A stretch of 64,000 bases of DNA from Selenomonadaceae bacterium (GCA_017535925.1 JAFXTD010000027.1:62001-126000), one strand, 5' to 3'. Positions 25,221 through 34,556 are shown, counted from the stretch's first letter. Translations and numbers: made by a program. Notes: generated from the sequence alone by a model not told the origin.

Positions 25221-25805
25221 CTAGGCGTAAATGTCATAGCGATCCATAGAGACCCAGTGGCGGATAAAGCCTTCATTTTCAAGAGACGTTTCCACACTGC
25301 CCGGCGTGTAATGAATCCTTGCGTTTGGTTCAGTTTCAATATCGACAGTAACATCACCAACATCGGGTTCGCCGACAACCTCGCTTTGATAACCTTGCAT
25401 TTGCGGGTCGGGTATGTCGGCTGTCGTGAAAACCACACGCGCCTGATAATCGGAGAAGATTTCCGATTTAATCTCTTGGACAACGTCGTCGCCGCGTCTT
25501 GCCGCAGTTGTTGCCTTTGACCAAGCTTTTTGTGCATGACGACCCGTCGCGGCTTGGGCGTCCGAAATGCCTCTTTGCCCGCGTTCGGCTGCCAAATCGC
25601 CGTGTTTCCTGAAGCCGTAAGCTCTGCGGCTGGGGTAGCTGTCGATACTCAAGCTCGGTTGGGTGGCACCTTTATTTGCGCTTGCCTGTCGATTGCCGGC
25701 ACTTCGCGTTCGAGGTTGAACTATTGCCGATTCGTCAAGCCGCCCCTGCGTCTGTCGAATGCTTATTTGCGGCAACTCATGTCGAGTATTTAACCTTACC
25801 ATCAT
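25221..25805 (-). CDS. DUF6470-family protein (YviE-like)
   Basis: The 194-residue product starts with the family-typical ISIRQTQGRLD-like segment after a few residues and has a Ser/Arg/Ala-rich middle (RAYGFRKHGDLAAERGQRGI). Its C-terminal beta-rich part is DVTVDIETEPNARIHYTPGS. Family members sit between flgL and fliW in many Firmicutes, exactly as here. The function is unknown; a link to filament or hook-junction assembly is inferred from position only. No signal peptide or membrane segment is visible. Confidence 0.8.
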   Translation of the reverse strand: MMVRLNTRHELPQISIRQTQGRLDESAIVQPRTRSAGNRQASANKGATQPSLSIDSYPSRRAYGFRKHGDLAAERGQRGISDAQAATGRHAQKAWSKATTAARRGDDVVQEIKSEIFSDYQARVVFTTADIPDPQMQGYQSEVVGEPDVGDVTVDIETEPNARIHYTPGSVETSLENEGFIRHWVSMDRYDIYA

Positions 25806-25950
25806 GACTAATTCCCTCCTTTCAATAAATTTTCCTGCCTGTCCTTGAAATTTTTGCCGAGAATAAAAACTCCGAAAACACCAATAGACGGCAACAAGAA
25901 ATCTCGTTGACGCCTGCAGGATAAAATTATTTGGTTTTCAAAAATTAAGA

Positions 25951-27414
25951 TTAGAGGTAGTCGGCGAGTGACTGCGGCAAAATTCTTCCGCCCAAAGACA
26001 AAGACAAATTGTAAAGGGCGGTTTGTTGCATGAGCTGCGTTGCAAGCTTGGCAATGTCCGCGCCGCTGACGTTGGTTATGTCTTCTGTAATGTTGTCGGC
26101 TTGATGATCCAACATGGTTTCGACTTGGTTATAAAGCTGTTGGCGCGCACCGATTTTTGTTTCTTGAGTGAGCATTGTCGAGTGAGCAACGTCGGCAACG
26201 GTCACGCCGTCGGAGGACATCCAATGAATATCGCAGTTATTTACTCTGGAGCAAACGCAGAACAATTCGTTGAGCATAGCCGTGCCCGAAGCCTCGTTGC
26301 CGGAATTTGCGTTGTCGAAAATATCTCTGCCGAACATGCCCGCGCCCGTTGCGTTGACGGTATCGGCATTGGGGTCGGTCGCGCCGTTGAGCTTGACCAT
26401 CGAAATAAGATTTTCGTCGCCGTTGTAAGTGACGATATTTTGTTTAACCGTCTTGAAAGTGTAAGTCGTGCCGTTTATTGTAATGCCCTCGACACGCGAA
26501 GGACTTTCGCTGTCGTAAGTGAGAACACTCGACATGGAAGCGGGAACGTCTTCTTTTTTCTGCAACAAGCCCTGATTCGTGAAGGCGTCGGAAACTTTGA
26601 AATCGGAATCGAACTGCTCGACTCTGCCTGCATTGAGAAGTTCGGCTACTTCCGTATTGCCGTTTTCTGCCGCGTATTCTGCCTCGCCGATTGTGGTATA
26701 ACCTCTGGCAATCAACTCTTTATAGCCGCTGTCCATGAATTCTTTCGTGTAGAGATTCATCACGCCGTCGGTAGTCTTATCGCCTTTGGCAGCCATGTTG
26801 CCGCTTTTGTCAACCTTTTGATTGTCGAGGTAGTAAATGTTGCCTTCGCTGTCTTCAACGGTGAGCATTTGGAAAAGCTCGGTGTTGTAGTCGGAGGTTG
26901 TGCCTTTGAAGAAAGCGGATTGCGAAACGTCGAGATTTTTGGGAAGCCCGCGATCATATTGTTCAATCGACATTTCAAAGGGCTTTGTCAAATCCTTTTG
27001 CCCCGCGAATAAATATCTGTCGCCGACTTGAGTGTTGGCTACGGAAACAAGCTCCTGCATGTGCGCGAACATTTCTTTATGAATTGCGGCGTAGTCGTCT
27101 TCGGCGTTATCGGAATTCGCCGCGTGGACTGATTTTTCCTTCAAAGTCTGCATCATTTCCGTCATATGAATCATTACGTCATCGGATTGTTTCATCCAAG
27201 AGGACGCCGTTTTGATATTTTCACGATATTGAGTGTTTTCGTTTTCGCTGACGTTGTAGCGCAGGAGCTTTGCATAATTCATCGGGTTGTCGCTGGCGCG
27301 GTGCAATGATGAGCCGTCCGCCTGTTCGAAGAGCTTGCCCTGTTGTTGATAAGCGTGGTTGAGTGATTGCTGATAATTATACATGAAGTGCATTGAGCCT
27401 ATTCTTACGCCCAT
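25951..27414 (-). CDS. flgL: Flagellar hook-filament junction protein FlgL
   Basis: The 487-residue product has a flagellin-like N-terminus with the segment SMHFMYNYQQSLNHAYQQQG, then RASDNPMNYAKLLRYN, and a flagellin-like C-terminus ending in a helical region (LATQLMQQTALYNLSLSLGG). It is about 180 residues longer than many FlgL proteins, with the excess in the variable middle. FlgL and FlgK form the junction between hook and filament. It follows flgK across a short heptamer repeat array. Confidence 0.93.
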   Translation of the reverse strand: MGVRIGSMHFMYNYQQSLNHAYQQQGKLFEQADGSSLHRASDNPMNYAKLLRYNVSENENTQYRENIKTASSWMKQSDDVMIHMTEMMQTLKEKSVHAANSDNAEDDYAAIHKEMFAHMQELVSVANTQVGDRYLFAGQKDLTKPFEMSIEQYDRGLPKNLDVSQSAFFKGTTSDYNTELFQMLTVEDSEGNIYYLDNQKVDKSGNMAAKGDKTTDGVMNLYTKEFMDSGYKELIARGYTTIGEAEYAAENGNTEVAELLNAGRVEQFDSDFKVSDAFTNQGLLQKKEDVPASMSSVLTYDSESPSRVEGITINGTTYTFKTVKQNIVTYNGDENLISMVKLNGATDPNADTVNATGAGMFGRDIFDNANSGNEASGTAMLNELFCVCSRVNNCDIHWMSSDGVTVADVAHSTMLTQETKIGARQQLYNQVETMLDHQADNITEDITNVSGADIAKLATQLMQQTALYNLSLSLGGRILPQSLADYL

Positions 27415-27434
27415 AGAAATCCCTCCTTAGTCTT

Positions 27435-27466
27435 TAATTCCTAACCACTAATCACTAATCACTAAA
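27435..27466. repeat. Short heptanucleotide repeat array between flgK and flgL
   Basis: Units CTAACCA and CTAATCA repeat with a seven-base period and run up to the flgK stop codon. Confidence 0.7.
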
Positions 27467-29392
27467 TTACCTGCCGACGACGCCGGTGGAATTGACGAGA
27501 CGATCCAAGCATTCGTCCATAGCGTTCAAGCAACGTGAGCACGCGGTGAAGCCTTTTTGGTATTTAATCATGTTGGTGAGTTCTTCGTTCCAATCGACGC
27601 CGCCCATAGAGTCGCGCCAATTTTCTACCTGCGTCATAATCGTTTGCATTGCCTCATAGTTTACGTCGGTTGAATAAGCATCAATGCCCAAAGTCGACAT
27701 GGACTTTTGATAGTAGGAATTAAGACTTAATGTGGTCATTGCCGTTGAATATTGCTCGTCGCCGTTTGAGTCGAGGATTTTATTTCCTTCCAAGTCGCGT
27801 ATGACCATATTTTTGGAAACGAGAGCATTGGCTTTGTTGTCTTCGATAATTGTCTTTTGAGAGATGTTGAAAAGTTCGCTGAGATAAACGGCATTTGTCC
27901 CGTCGCCGGTGCGCTTGCCCCACTCCATATCTTCCCAAAAACCTTGACCGGTGGAAGTTTCGACGTATTGTTTGCTTGTCGCCGCCGCAATGTAACGGTC
28001 GCCGTGAATTTCCGATAACTTTGAATTGACTTCCAAAGCGGCAATAATTTGCACACCGCTCAAAAGATTTTTGCTGTCGACCTCGTCGGGGTCGTATTTG
28101 TAGAGATAATTTCTGTCGTATTCGGCGTCGTAGCGATATTCGTAAGTGATGCTTTCCTTGCCGAAGAAATTAATCGTGTCGGGAACTTTTTTTATAATTT
28201 CGTCGGAGGAATTTCTGTAGACTGCCCCGCCGGTGATTTTGATTACCTCTTCCGTGCCGAGCATATAAACGCCTTCCGTCAACTTCACGCTGTCCGCTTC
28301 GGTCGCGGTCAAATACGTTCCGTCGGCTTTCATGAATTCGACTGCGGTCAAGTCACTTTCGGTGGTGGAGGCGGTAACGTCGTTGCCGTCCTCGTCGACG
28401 AATTTATAATCGCCGTTCATATCCCAACCTTGCTTGTGCTGTTCGTTGAAGGCGGTCAACATGAAGCTTGCCATGTCAGCCATCTTGTCAATGTAAGATT
28501 TATCTTCGGCGATTGAATCCAAACGCGCTTTCAAAATTCCGTTTTGCGGCGTGAAGACAATGTTGCTTTCTTTGATTTTAATGTTGTAGTCGGTGACGCC
28601 GTAGTCGATTCCGTACAAGCTGGAGGAAACGCCGTCACTTATCAGAAGATGGGATCTGGTTACTCCGTTTACCAAAGTGACGCCGCCCGAATTTATCTGA
28701 TAAGCTCCGAATTCATTTTCGGTGAAAGAAACGTTCATGTAATTTGACAGCTGGTCGACAAGCAGGTCGCGTCTGTCGCGCAGGTCGTTTGCCGTCGCGC
28801 CCGTGACTTCTTGAGCAACGATTTGCTTATTGAATTGAACGATTTCTTCGAGGATGTCGTCGACTTGCAAAAGCTCGGATTTAAGGTCTTCGTATTCGGA
28901 ACGAATTTGTTCTTGAAGTTCAGCAGTCGCCGTCTGAATGAGGTCGCTTAAATTTTTGCCTTGTTCGATAACTTGAGTTCTGGCGGAAGAATTTGAGGCG
29001 TTCGTCGAAAGGTCAACCCATGTCTGATAAAATTTGTTGATGGAAGCCTCAATGCCCAAGTTTTTGCTGTCGTCGAAAATCGTTTCAAGTTTGTCGTAAT
29101 TGACAGCCATAGTCTCGTAATATTTTTGTGAAGGATTTTCGTTGCGATATTGAATATCGGCGTAGACGTTGCGCGCCCGTTTGACTGCCAAAGCATCGAC
29201 GCCGGTGCCGACCATGATATTTCCGGTCAAGCCTGCGCGTTCTTCGCCGCGCGTCGTGGCAAGGGTAACCATTTGGCGAGTGTAACCTTCCGTGCCCGCG
29301 TTTGTGATATTGTGACCGGTGGTGTCCAAGCCGAGCTGATTCGCCATGATGCCGCGCACCATCGTGTTTAATCCTGCAAAAGTTGCTCTCAT
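27467..29392 (-). CDS. flgK: Flagellar hook-associated protein FlgK
   Basis: The start was set at 29392, with CCTCC complementary to a GGAGG upstream; an earlier in-frame start would lie inside a repeat element. The 641-residue product has the FlgK N-terminus (FAGLNTMVRGIMANQLGLDT, then GHNITNAGTEGYTRQMV) and the C-terminus (NWRDSMGGVDWNEELTNMIK, YQKGFTACSRCLNAMDECLD). It is the first hook-filament junction protein. The region immediately upstream is a MITE-like element separating it from the second flgN-like gene. Confidence 0.95.
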   Translation of the reverse strand: MRATFAGLNTMVRGIMANQLGLDTTGHNITNAGTEGYTRQMVTLATTRGEERAGLTGNIMVGTGVDALAVKRARNVYADIQYRNENPSQKYYETMAVNYDKLETIFDDSKNLGIEASINKFYQTWVDLSTNASNSSARTQVIEQGKNLSDLIQTATAELQEQIRSEYEDLKSELLQVDDILEEIVQFNKQIVAQEVTGATANDLRDRRDLLVDQLSNYMNVSFTENEFGAYQINSGGVTLVNGVTRSHLLISDGVSSSLYGIDYGVTDYNIKIKESNIVFTPQNGILKARLDSIAEDKSYIDKMADMASFMLTAFNEQHKQGWDMNGDYKFVDEDGNDVTASTTESDLTAVEFMKADGTYLTATEADSVKLTEGVYMLGTEEVIKITGGAVYRNSSDEIIKKVPDTINFFGKESITYEYRYDAEYDRNYLYKYDPDEVDSKNLLSGVQIIAALEVNSKLSEIHGDRYIAAATSKQYVETSTGQGFWEDMEWGKRTGDGTNAVYLSELFNISQKTIIEDNKANALVSKNMVIRDLEGNKILDSNGDEQYSTAMTTLSLNSYYQKSMSTLGIDAYSTDVNYEAMQTIMTQVENWRDSMGGVDWNEELTNMIKYQKGFTACSRCLNAMDECLDRLVNSTGVVGR

Positions 29393-29407
29393 ATATTTTC
29401 CCTCCTT

Positions 29408-29562
29408 AGAGCGTATTGGTAAACTCAAAATTATCGAGTGACGAGGAATTTTTTCGACTGACGAGGCGTAAGCGCGAAGGCGTACTTCGGTACGTCGAGC
29501 GCGAAACAACGAAGTCAGGCGGAAAAATAACCGGCACCTGTCAGACTTTACCAACAGCCTCT
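29408..29562. repeat. Diverged MITE-like element between flgN and flgK
   Basis: Imperfect terminal inverted repeats (AGAGCGTATTGGTAAACTC at left, AGAGGCTGTTGGTAAAGTC on the other strand at right) enclose about 155 bases and are flanked by TA. The ends match those of the elements at 21035 and 63549, but the interior differs. The right end reaches the stop codon of the second flgN-like gene. Confidence 0.6.
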
Positions 29563-30019
29563 AGATATTTGCCTCGAACATGCGCCTTGTCCGTTGAGAG
29601 CCCGTATTGGCAGCCGCGCCGTAGGTATCGCTTGCCGAAGTCCTCGCCAAGATGTTCAAATTAAATGCAACATAATCTTTGCCGCGTTTTACGAGCAACT
29701 TGAGCTTGTCCGTTTGATTTTTAATTTTGATTTGAGAGTCGGCGGTTTTCTTCAAAAGTTTTTCCGCCACGTCCCGTTGAATATTTTTTTCTTGTGCCGC
29801 GAGGTATTCTGCAAACGACGGAGCGTTTACACGTTGCAAAAAATCGCGAGCCTTTTGTTCGTTCTTGGAAAGGTCGCGTATTGTTGCCTCGATTTTGCGG
29901 ATCGGCTCCTGCACGTCGGGCGAATTGCTTTCTATGATTTTTATCAGTTCTTCGAAGAGTTCGGGCAAGTGGGCGCATAACACGGCTTGCTCGCGTAAAA
30001 TTTTTATCGTCTCGTCCAT
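29561..30019 (-). CDS. FlgN-like flagellar chaperone, second copy
   Basis: From the ATG at 30019 the product is 152 residues, all helical and charged (MDETIKILREQAVLCAHLPE, then KIEATIRDLSKNEQKARDFL). It directly follows another FlgN-family gene and overlaps nothing. FlgN escorts FlgK and FlgL to the export gate, so one copy may serve each client, but that is inference. The stop codon falls at the end of the adjacent MITE-like element. Assignment rests on position, size and helical character rather than strong motifs. Confidence 0.6.
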   Translation of the reverse strand: MDETIKILREQAVLCAHLPELFEELIKIIESNSPDVQEPIRKIEATIRDLSKNEQKARDFLQRVNAPSFAEYLAAQEKNIQRDVAEKLLKKTADSQIKIKNQTDKLKLLVKRGKDYVAFNLNILARTSASDTYGAAANTGSQRTRRMFEANI

Positions 30020-30029
30020 AGCCGTGACC

Positions 30030-30515
30030 TCAAGCTTTAAAGTCGAAATTTTTTTGATGAGTGACGACGCCCGCGCCTTTGCCGGAATAAGTCGGTTCAA
30101 CCGCCGCGCCGCTCAATCTGTTAAGTTGTCCTTGAACGGCATCCAATGCGCATTGAGCGAGGATTTGATTGTTGTTGCGAAGTGTCACGACGCGCTCAAC
30201 GTTTTTGCTGAGGCGGTCGTGCAGTTGAAGCAATTTTTTTTCGTCGGCAGAGGTCGGAGCTTTTTTGTAAAAATCTTTGGCGCGCGTCGATTCGGTCAAA
30301 GTTTTATCTTCCTTCGACAAGCCGCGCAGAAGTTCAAGGCGTTTTTGCTCAAGCTTTTGAATTTTCGCCGTCAAGAGTTGTTCGGCGTCGAGAATATTTG
30401 AAAGAGACTTCATGTCAATGACGACCAATGCGGAGCGTTTCTTTTCGCCGAGTGCCGCCAAGTTGTCATAAACTTCGCCGAGCTTGTCGAGTGTATCAAT
30501 TAAAGTTTGCCACAT
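30030..30515 (-). CDS. flgN: FlgN-family flagellar chaperone
   Basis: The 161-residue product is helical throughout and shows the FlgN pattern: LIDTLDKLGEVYDNLAALGE, KKRSALVVIDMKSLSNILDA, EQLLTAKIQKLEQKRLELLR. FlgN is the cytoplasmic chaperone for FlgK and FlgL. It lies between flgM and a second flgN-like gene, with 10-base spacers on both sides. Confidence 0.85.
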   Translation of the reverse strand: MWQTLIDTLDKLGEVYDNLAALGEKKRSALVVIDMKSLSNILDAEQLLTAKIQKLEQKRLELLRGLSKEDKTLTESTRAKDFYKKAPTSADEKKLLQLHDRLSKNVERVVTLRNNNQILAQCALDAVQGQLNRLSGAAVEPTYSGKGAGVVTHQKNFDFKA

Positions 30516-30525
30516 GTCCGTTGCC

Positions 30526-30807
30526 TCAATAACGTGTTGCCAAAAGACTTGCCGCGAGGTCTTGCGCCGAAACGAAATATTGCCCCGAAGAAATTTGTTC
30601 TTGGATGCGATTGACTTTATCCTCGCGAACTTCCGAAACGCCTTTGAGTTTGTTTAGCAAGTCGCTGAAACTCTGCGCCTCTTTTGAGGGCATGAAGGCA
30701 TCACTCTTTTGCACGCCGCGAACGTAGCCGACTGAATTTGCGTATCTCGTCGCTGCCACCGAGTTTGAATAAAAATTCGAGGACGAGTTCACGTTGTTTA
30801 CAATCAT
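30526..30807 (-). CDS. flgM: Anti-sigma-28 factor FlgM
   Basis: From the ATG at 30807, with AGGTGG eight bases upstream, the product is 93 residues. The C-terminal sigma-28-binding region reads EDKVNRIQEQISSGQYFVSA, followed by QDLAASLLA, which is typical of FlgM. FlgM holds the flagellar sigma factor inactive until it is exported after hook completion. It is the first gene of the late flagellar operon and is preceded by a candidate sigma-28 promoter. Confidence 0.93.
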   Translation of the reverse strand: MIVNNVNSSSNFYSNSVAATRYANSVGYVRGVQKSDAFMPSKEAQSFSDLLNKLKGVSEVREDKVNRIQEQISSGQYFVSAQDLAASLLATRY

Positions 30808-30874
30808 GATTTTCACCACCTGTTGACTGCTGTCCTTGCAAATATTTTTCAGTGTATCTTCCTTGTTTGCCTAT

Positions 30875-30901
30875 ATATCGAAAAAAATTTTCTTAGACTT
30901 A
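30875..30901 (-). promoter_or_regulatory. Candidate sigma-28 (flagellar) promoter upstream of flgM
   Basis: On the minus strand TAAG is followed after 15 bases by TTCGATAT, close to the sigma-28 consensus TAAA-N15-GCCGATAT. It lies about 70 bases before the flgM start. Confidence 0.5.
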
Positions 30902-30939
30902 AAACTAAATTAGGGGCGGTCGATTTCTTCTTGCCTCGA

Positions 30940-31226
30940 TTGAATGAAAGAGGGAGCTCCCGTCTTTGCCAAAGAGTGGGCACGCAGAACCGGCTGTCGT
31001 ATTCGGAGTTTGTTACTTCGATTTAACGTTTCAATGAATTTAATTTTTTTCTTCTACTTTTTCTTTGCATGCCCAAAGAAAAAGTAGCAAAAAGAAAAGG
31101 CACCTCGCGGGGGCGTTCGTCGTTCATGGTTCGGAGGTTGAGGTTACCCGCAACCGAGAGTGCCGCTGTATTTCGCATCACGCGAAATGGTCGCGGCGAG
31201 GCCGTCATCCATGACGGCCTCAAATT
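30940..31226. repeat. Dispersed intergenic repeat, copy 1
   Basis: This stretch between flgM and prfC carries no gene. It contains CCCGTCTTTGCCAAAGAGTG, a self-complementary region around CTTTTTCTTTGCATGCCC, and at its end a perfect palindrome centred on GCCGTCATCCATGACGGC. The right part recurs in opposite orientation at 52875-53045, and the left part recurs at 63398-63540. Confidence 0.75.
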
Positions 31227-31239
31227 TTTTATCGATCAT

Positions 31240-32835
31240 TTAAAACGGAGTCGCACTCATTTCAAGTTTGGGATTGTTGTCGCTTATCCAGCCCAGAGCC
31301 CATTCGTTTTCGAGGAGCAACACGGGATTTTCCTCGCGGTCGAGGACGAACATTCCTCTGTCTGCGCCGCGCAAGCTTGAAGGAGTGACTTTCGCGCCGT
31401 CGTTAAATTTGAGCCAACGAGCAACTTCAAACGGTAACATCGTCAACAGCACGTCGACGCCGTATTCCGATTTCAAACGATATTGCAGAACTTCAAATTG
31501 CAAAGTGCCGACGGTTCCGACGACGTATGATTCGGTGCCCGCGCCAACTTGATTGAAAAGTTGAATCGCGCCTTCCTGCGTGAGCTGGTCGATGCCTTTG
31601 GCGAATTGTTTGCGCTTCATTGTGTCTTTGGCTTGCACGCGAGCAAATTTTTCGGGCGGGAAGGTCGGGAAGTCCTCGAATTTAAATTTGTGAGAGGCGT
31701 CTGTCAAAGTATCGCCTATCCCGAAAATTCCGGGGTCGAATAAGCCGACGATATCGCCGGGAAATGCCTCGTCGATAATCTGTCTGTCCTGCGCGAGGAA
31801 TTGTTGTGGCTGCGAAAGTTTTATCAGCTTATCGGTCGCCGCGTGCCAAACCGTCATGTTGCGTTCGAACTTGCCCGAACAAATTCTGATAAACGCCAAG
31901 CGGTCTCGGTGCGCGGGATTCATGTTGGCTTGTATCTTGAAGACAAACGCCGAAAATTTTTCGTCTTCGGGCTCAATGATTCCGTCGTTTGAAAGGCGCG
32001 GGGCGGGCGGCGGCGCAAGTTTCAAATACTCTTCCAAAAAATTTTGCACGCCGAAATTTGTCATTGCCGAACCGAAAAACGTCGGAGTCAATTCGCCCGC
32101 GTCGATTTTTTTCTTGTCGAAGGTTTCGCCCGCCTCGTCGAGGAGCATCAAATCTTCTTGAAGCGCGTCGAAATTTTCTTGACCGATACGCTTTATAACT
32201 TCCGCGTCGTCGGGAGAAAAAATTTCGGAGGCGCGTTCCTTCTGCCCGTGAGTTGTATCCTCCGCGAAAAGTTCAATTTGATTTTTTTGACGGTCGAAGA
32301 CGCCCAAATATTTTCCGTCGGTGCCGATTGGGAAGTTCATGGGATAAGTCGGAATGCCCAAAACTTTTTCAATCTCGTCAAGCAAATCAAGCGGAATTTT
32401 TCCGTAGCGGTCGAGCTTGTTGATAAAAGTAAAAATCGGAATGCGGCGTTCGCGACAGACTTTAAAAAGTTTTTTGGTTTGAGACTCAACGCCCTTAGCC
32501 GCGTCGAGAATCATAACCGCGCTGTCGACAGCCATCAACGTGCGGTAGGTGTCTTCGGAAAAATCTTGGTGACCGGGCGTGTCGAGGATATTGATTCGGC
32601 AGCCGGCGTAGTCGAATTGCAAGACGGAACTCGTGACGGAAATGCCGCGTTGCTTTTCGATTTCCATCCAATCGCTGACGGCGTGGCGTTGAGTTTTGCG
32701 AGACTTAATCGAACCCGCCAAATGAATCGCGCCGCCATAGAGTAAAAGTTTTTCGGTAAGTGTAGTCTTGCCCGCGTCGGGGTGAGAGATTATCGCGAAC
32801 GTTCTCCGTTTGTTTATTTCTTCAGTCAGTGTCAA
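31240..32835 (-). CDS. prfC: Peptide chain release factor 3
   Basis: The 531-residue product is a translational GTPase with RRTFAIISHPDAGKTTLTEK (P-loop), SGISVTSS-like switch region (EKQRGISVTSSVLQFDY), DTPGHQDFSEDTYRTLMAVD and FINKLDR. RF3 removes RF1 and RF2 from the ribosome after termination. It is a monocistronic-looking gene between a dispersed repeat and an EamA transporter gene. Length is normal for the family. Confidence 0.96.
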   Translation of the reverse strand: MTLTEEINKRRTFAIISHPDAGKTTLTEKLLLYGGAIHLAGSIKSRKTQRHAVSDWMEIEKQRGISVTSSVLQFDYAGCRINILDTPGHQDFSEDTYRTLMAVDSAVMILDAAKGVESQTKKLFKVCRERRIPIFTFINKLDRYGKIPLDLLDEIEKVLGIPTYPMNFPIGTDGKYLGVFDRQKNQIELFAEDTTHGQKERASEIFSPDDAEVIKRIGQENFDALQEDLMLLDEAGETFDKKKIDAGELTPTFFGSAMTNFGVQNFLEEYLKLAPPPAPRLSNDGIIEPEDEKFSAFVFKIQANMNPAHRDRLAFIRICSGKFERNMTVWHAATDKLIKLSQPQQFLAQDRQIIDEAFPGDIVGLFDPGIFGIGDTLTDASHKFKFEDFPTFPPEKFARVQAKDTMKRKQFAKGIDQLTQEGAIQLFNQVGAGTESYVVGTVGTLQFEVLQYRLKSEYGVDVLLTMLPFEVARWLKFNDGAKVTPSSLRGADRGMFVLDREENPVLLLENEWALGWISDNNPKLEMSATPF

Positions 32836-32865
32836 AATTAATCGCTCTCTTTCATAAAAAATTTT

Positions 32866-33726
32866 TTACTTGCCTTTCTTCACAACAATTAAAATTCCCG
32901 CGAAGATAAATAACATGCCCGAAATTATGTGGACAGTCAGAGGCTCGTTTAAAAATATCACGCCGCCCAAAACACCGACGACCGGCGCGACCAAAGTTGC
33001 GATTGCAGCTTTTCCGGCTTCCATATGCGTCAAAATGTAATTCCACAAGAGGAACGCCAATGCGGAGGCAAGTACGCCGTTGTAAATCACGCAGAGCACG
33101 GCGGGCAGTCCCCAATCAATTTCGCCTTGAGGAAATGCCGTCGAATAAATTATCAGGGCGAGCGCGCCGAAGATCATTTGCCACGTCGTCAGCTGAATCA
33201 TATCGCATTTGCTCAATTTCAACTTGACGAGTATGTAAGCCGCCGCCGCACAAAGCGCACCCAAAATTATTATGAACGCCGCGCTCAAATCGTCGACGCC
33301 CTGCAAGCCCATCAAAATGTACAAGCCGACCGTCGCCAAGAAAATGCCGAAACATTTTTTTCGAGTGAGTCTTTCATTTAAGACGAAGTGTGCAAATATC
33401 GCCGTCCAAAGCGGCACGGTGTAATTCAAGACGCAAGCCATGCCCGCGCTTATCGACAGCATTCCGATTTGTGCGGCGACGTTGTTCAATGAAATTTGCA
33501 AAAGACCCGTCAAAATTATCCAAGGCAAAAATTTTGCATCGGGCAGAGGAATTTTTTTCCACCATGCGACCGCCGACAAAATCAGCGCGCCCGAAGCAAA
33601 TCGCCACGTCACGAAAAGTATCGGCGGGAAAAAATTATTTGCCGTTTTCATGATGACCCAATTCAAGCCCCAAATAAACCAAATCGCCGCAAGTGCTCGG
33701 AGCATTTTTATCACGACCTTTAACAA
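32866..33726 (-). CDS. EamA-family (DMT superfamily) transporter
   Basis: The 286-residue product has about ten predicted transmembrane helices arranged as two EamA repeats. The first includes WGLNWVIMKTANNFFPPILF and LNYTVPLWTAIFAHFVLNER; the second ends EAGKAAIATLVAPVVGVLGG and IFLNEPLTVHIISGMLFIFA. Members export amino acids or other metabolites, but the substrate cannot be predicted. It lies upstream of prfC on the same strand with a 30-base gap. Confidence 0.88.
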   Translation of the reverse strand: MLKVVIKMLRALAAIWFIWGLNWVIMKTANNFFPPILFVTWRFASGALILSAVAWWKKIPLPDAKFLPWIILTGLLQISLNNVAAQIGMLSISAGMACVLNYTVPLWTAIFAHFVLNERLTRKKCFGIFLATVGLYILMGLQGVDDLSAAFIIILGALCAAAAYILVKLKLSKCDMIQLTTWQMIFGALALIIYSTAFPQGEIDWGLPAVLCVIYNGVLASALAFLLWNYILTHMEAGKAAIATLVAPVVGVLGGVIFLNEPLTVHIISGMLFIFAGILIVVKKGK

Positions 33727-33812
33727 AATCTGCCCGCAAGTTTAGAATAATTTTTATGTCATGTCAAAGCAGGGCGAGAAAATTTTTTGTGGAATTTTAT
33801 TGCGAGAAAAAA

Positions 33813-33877
33813 ATAGCTGTTAGCTGTTAGTGGTTAGAAAAATCCTGAAAGCTAAAAGCTGACAGCTGAAAGCTAAC
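33813..33877. repeat. Inverted pair of heptanucleotide repeat arrays
   Basis: Units TAGCTGT and TAGTGGT are followed, after AAAAATCC, by units CTRAAAG and CTGACAG in the opposite sense, all with a seven-base period. It occupies the spacer upstream of the SIMPL gene and can fold into a hairpin. Confidence 0.85.
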
Positions 33878-33893
33878 GAGGAGGGAAAATTTT

Positions 33894-34556
33894 ATGACGG
33901 AAGAAAGACGCACGATTCACATAAAAGGCACGGGGTACGCCGCGCAAATTCCCGACACTGTCGTTTTGTCAATGACTTTGACTGCGCAGAACAAAGAATA
34001 CTCCGCCGCAATGAAAATCGGCAGCCAGCAAGTCGAAATGCTCCGCGAGGCGATCGTCGAGGCAGGTTTCAAAGCCGACGACCTCAAGACGATTAATTTC
34101 GATGTCGAAGCGAAATACGAAAACGAGGAATATAAGGAAGGCAAGTCGACGCGTTACCGCCAAATTTTTATCGGCTTCGAATGCAGCCACGATTTAAAGT
34201 TGAGCTTTGACTTCGACAACGACAGATTAAACAACGCCGTCGATACGATTGCCGCGAGTTTGTCTCAACCGAAAATTTCAATCGCCTTCACGATAAAAGA
34301 TGTTGACGCCTTCAACGACAAAATTTTAAAATCCGCCGCCGAAAATGCTCGACGTAAAGCCGAAATTCTCTGCGCGGCTTCGGGCGTCAAACTCGGCAAG
34401 CTCCTCAAAATAAATTACTCTTGGAACGAAATTAATATTCAACATGAAATGGTTGATGCCTTACTTGCTCCTCCTTCCGAAAAAAGTTCTTTCGACTTTC
34501 AGCCCGACGAAATTAAAGCAAACGATACCGTCGATTTTCTTTGGGAGATTGAGTAA
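33894..34556 (+). CDS. SIMPL-domain (DUF541) protein, cytoplasmic form
   Basis: The 220-residue product has the SIMPL/DUF541 pattern: RTIHIKGTGYAAQIPDTVVL, then SMTLTAQNKEYSAAM, RYRQIFIGFECSHDLKLSFD and AENARRKAEILCAASGVKLG. Most family members are secreted, but no signal peptide is present here. The function is unknown. It starts an operon with two unknown paralogues; the next ATG follows its stop codon with no gap. GAGGAGGG lies upstream of the start. Confidence 0.8.
   Translation: MTEERRTIHIKGTGYAAQIPDTVVLSMTLTAQNKEYSAAMKIGSQQVEMLREAIVEAGFKADDLKTINFDVEAKYENEEYKEGKSTRYRQIFIGFECSHDLKLSFDFDNDRLNNAVDTIAASLSQPKISIAFTIKDVDAFNDKILKSAAENARRKAEILCAASGVKLGKLLKINYSWNEINIQHEMVDALLAPPSEKSSFDFQPDEIKANDTVDFLWEIE

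Noticed and set aside
26023-27012. Open frame of 329 codons on the plus strand
   Set aside because: It is antisense to flgL and shows no protein-like features.
29393-29554. Long N-terminal extension of FlgK
   Set aside because: The extra 54 codons lie in a MITE-like element, and the FlgK-typical start with a ribosome binding site is at 29392.
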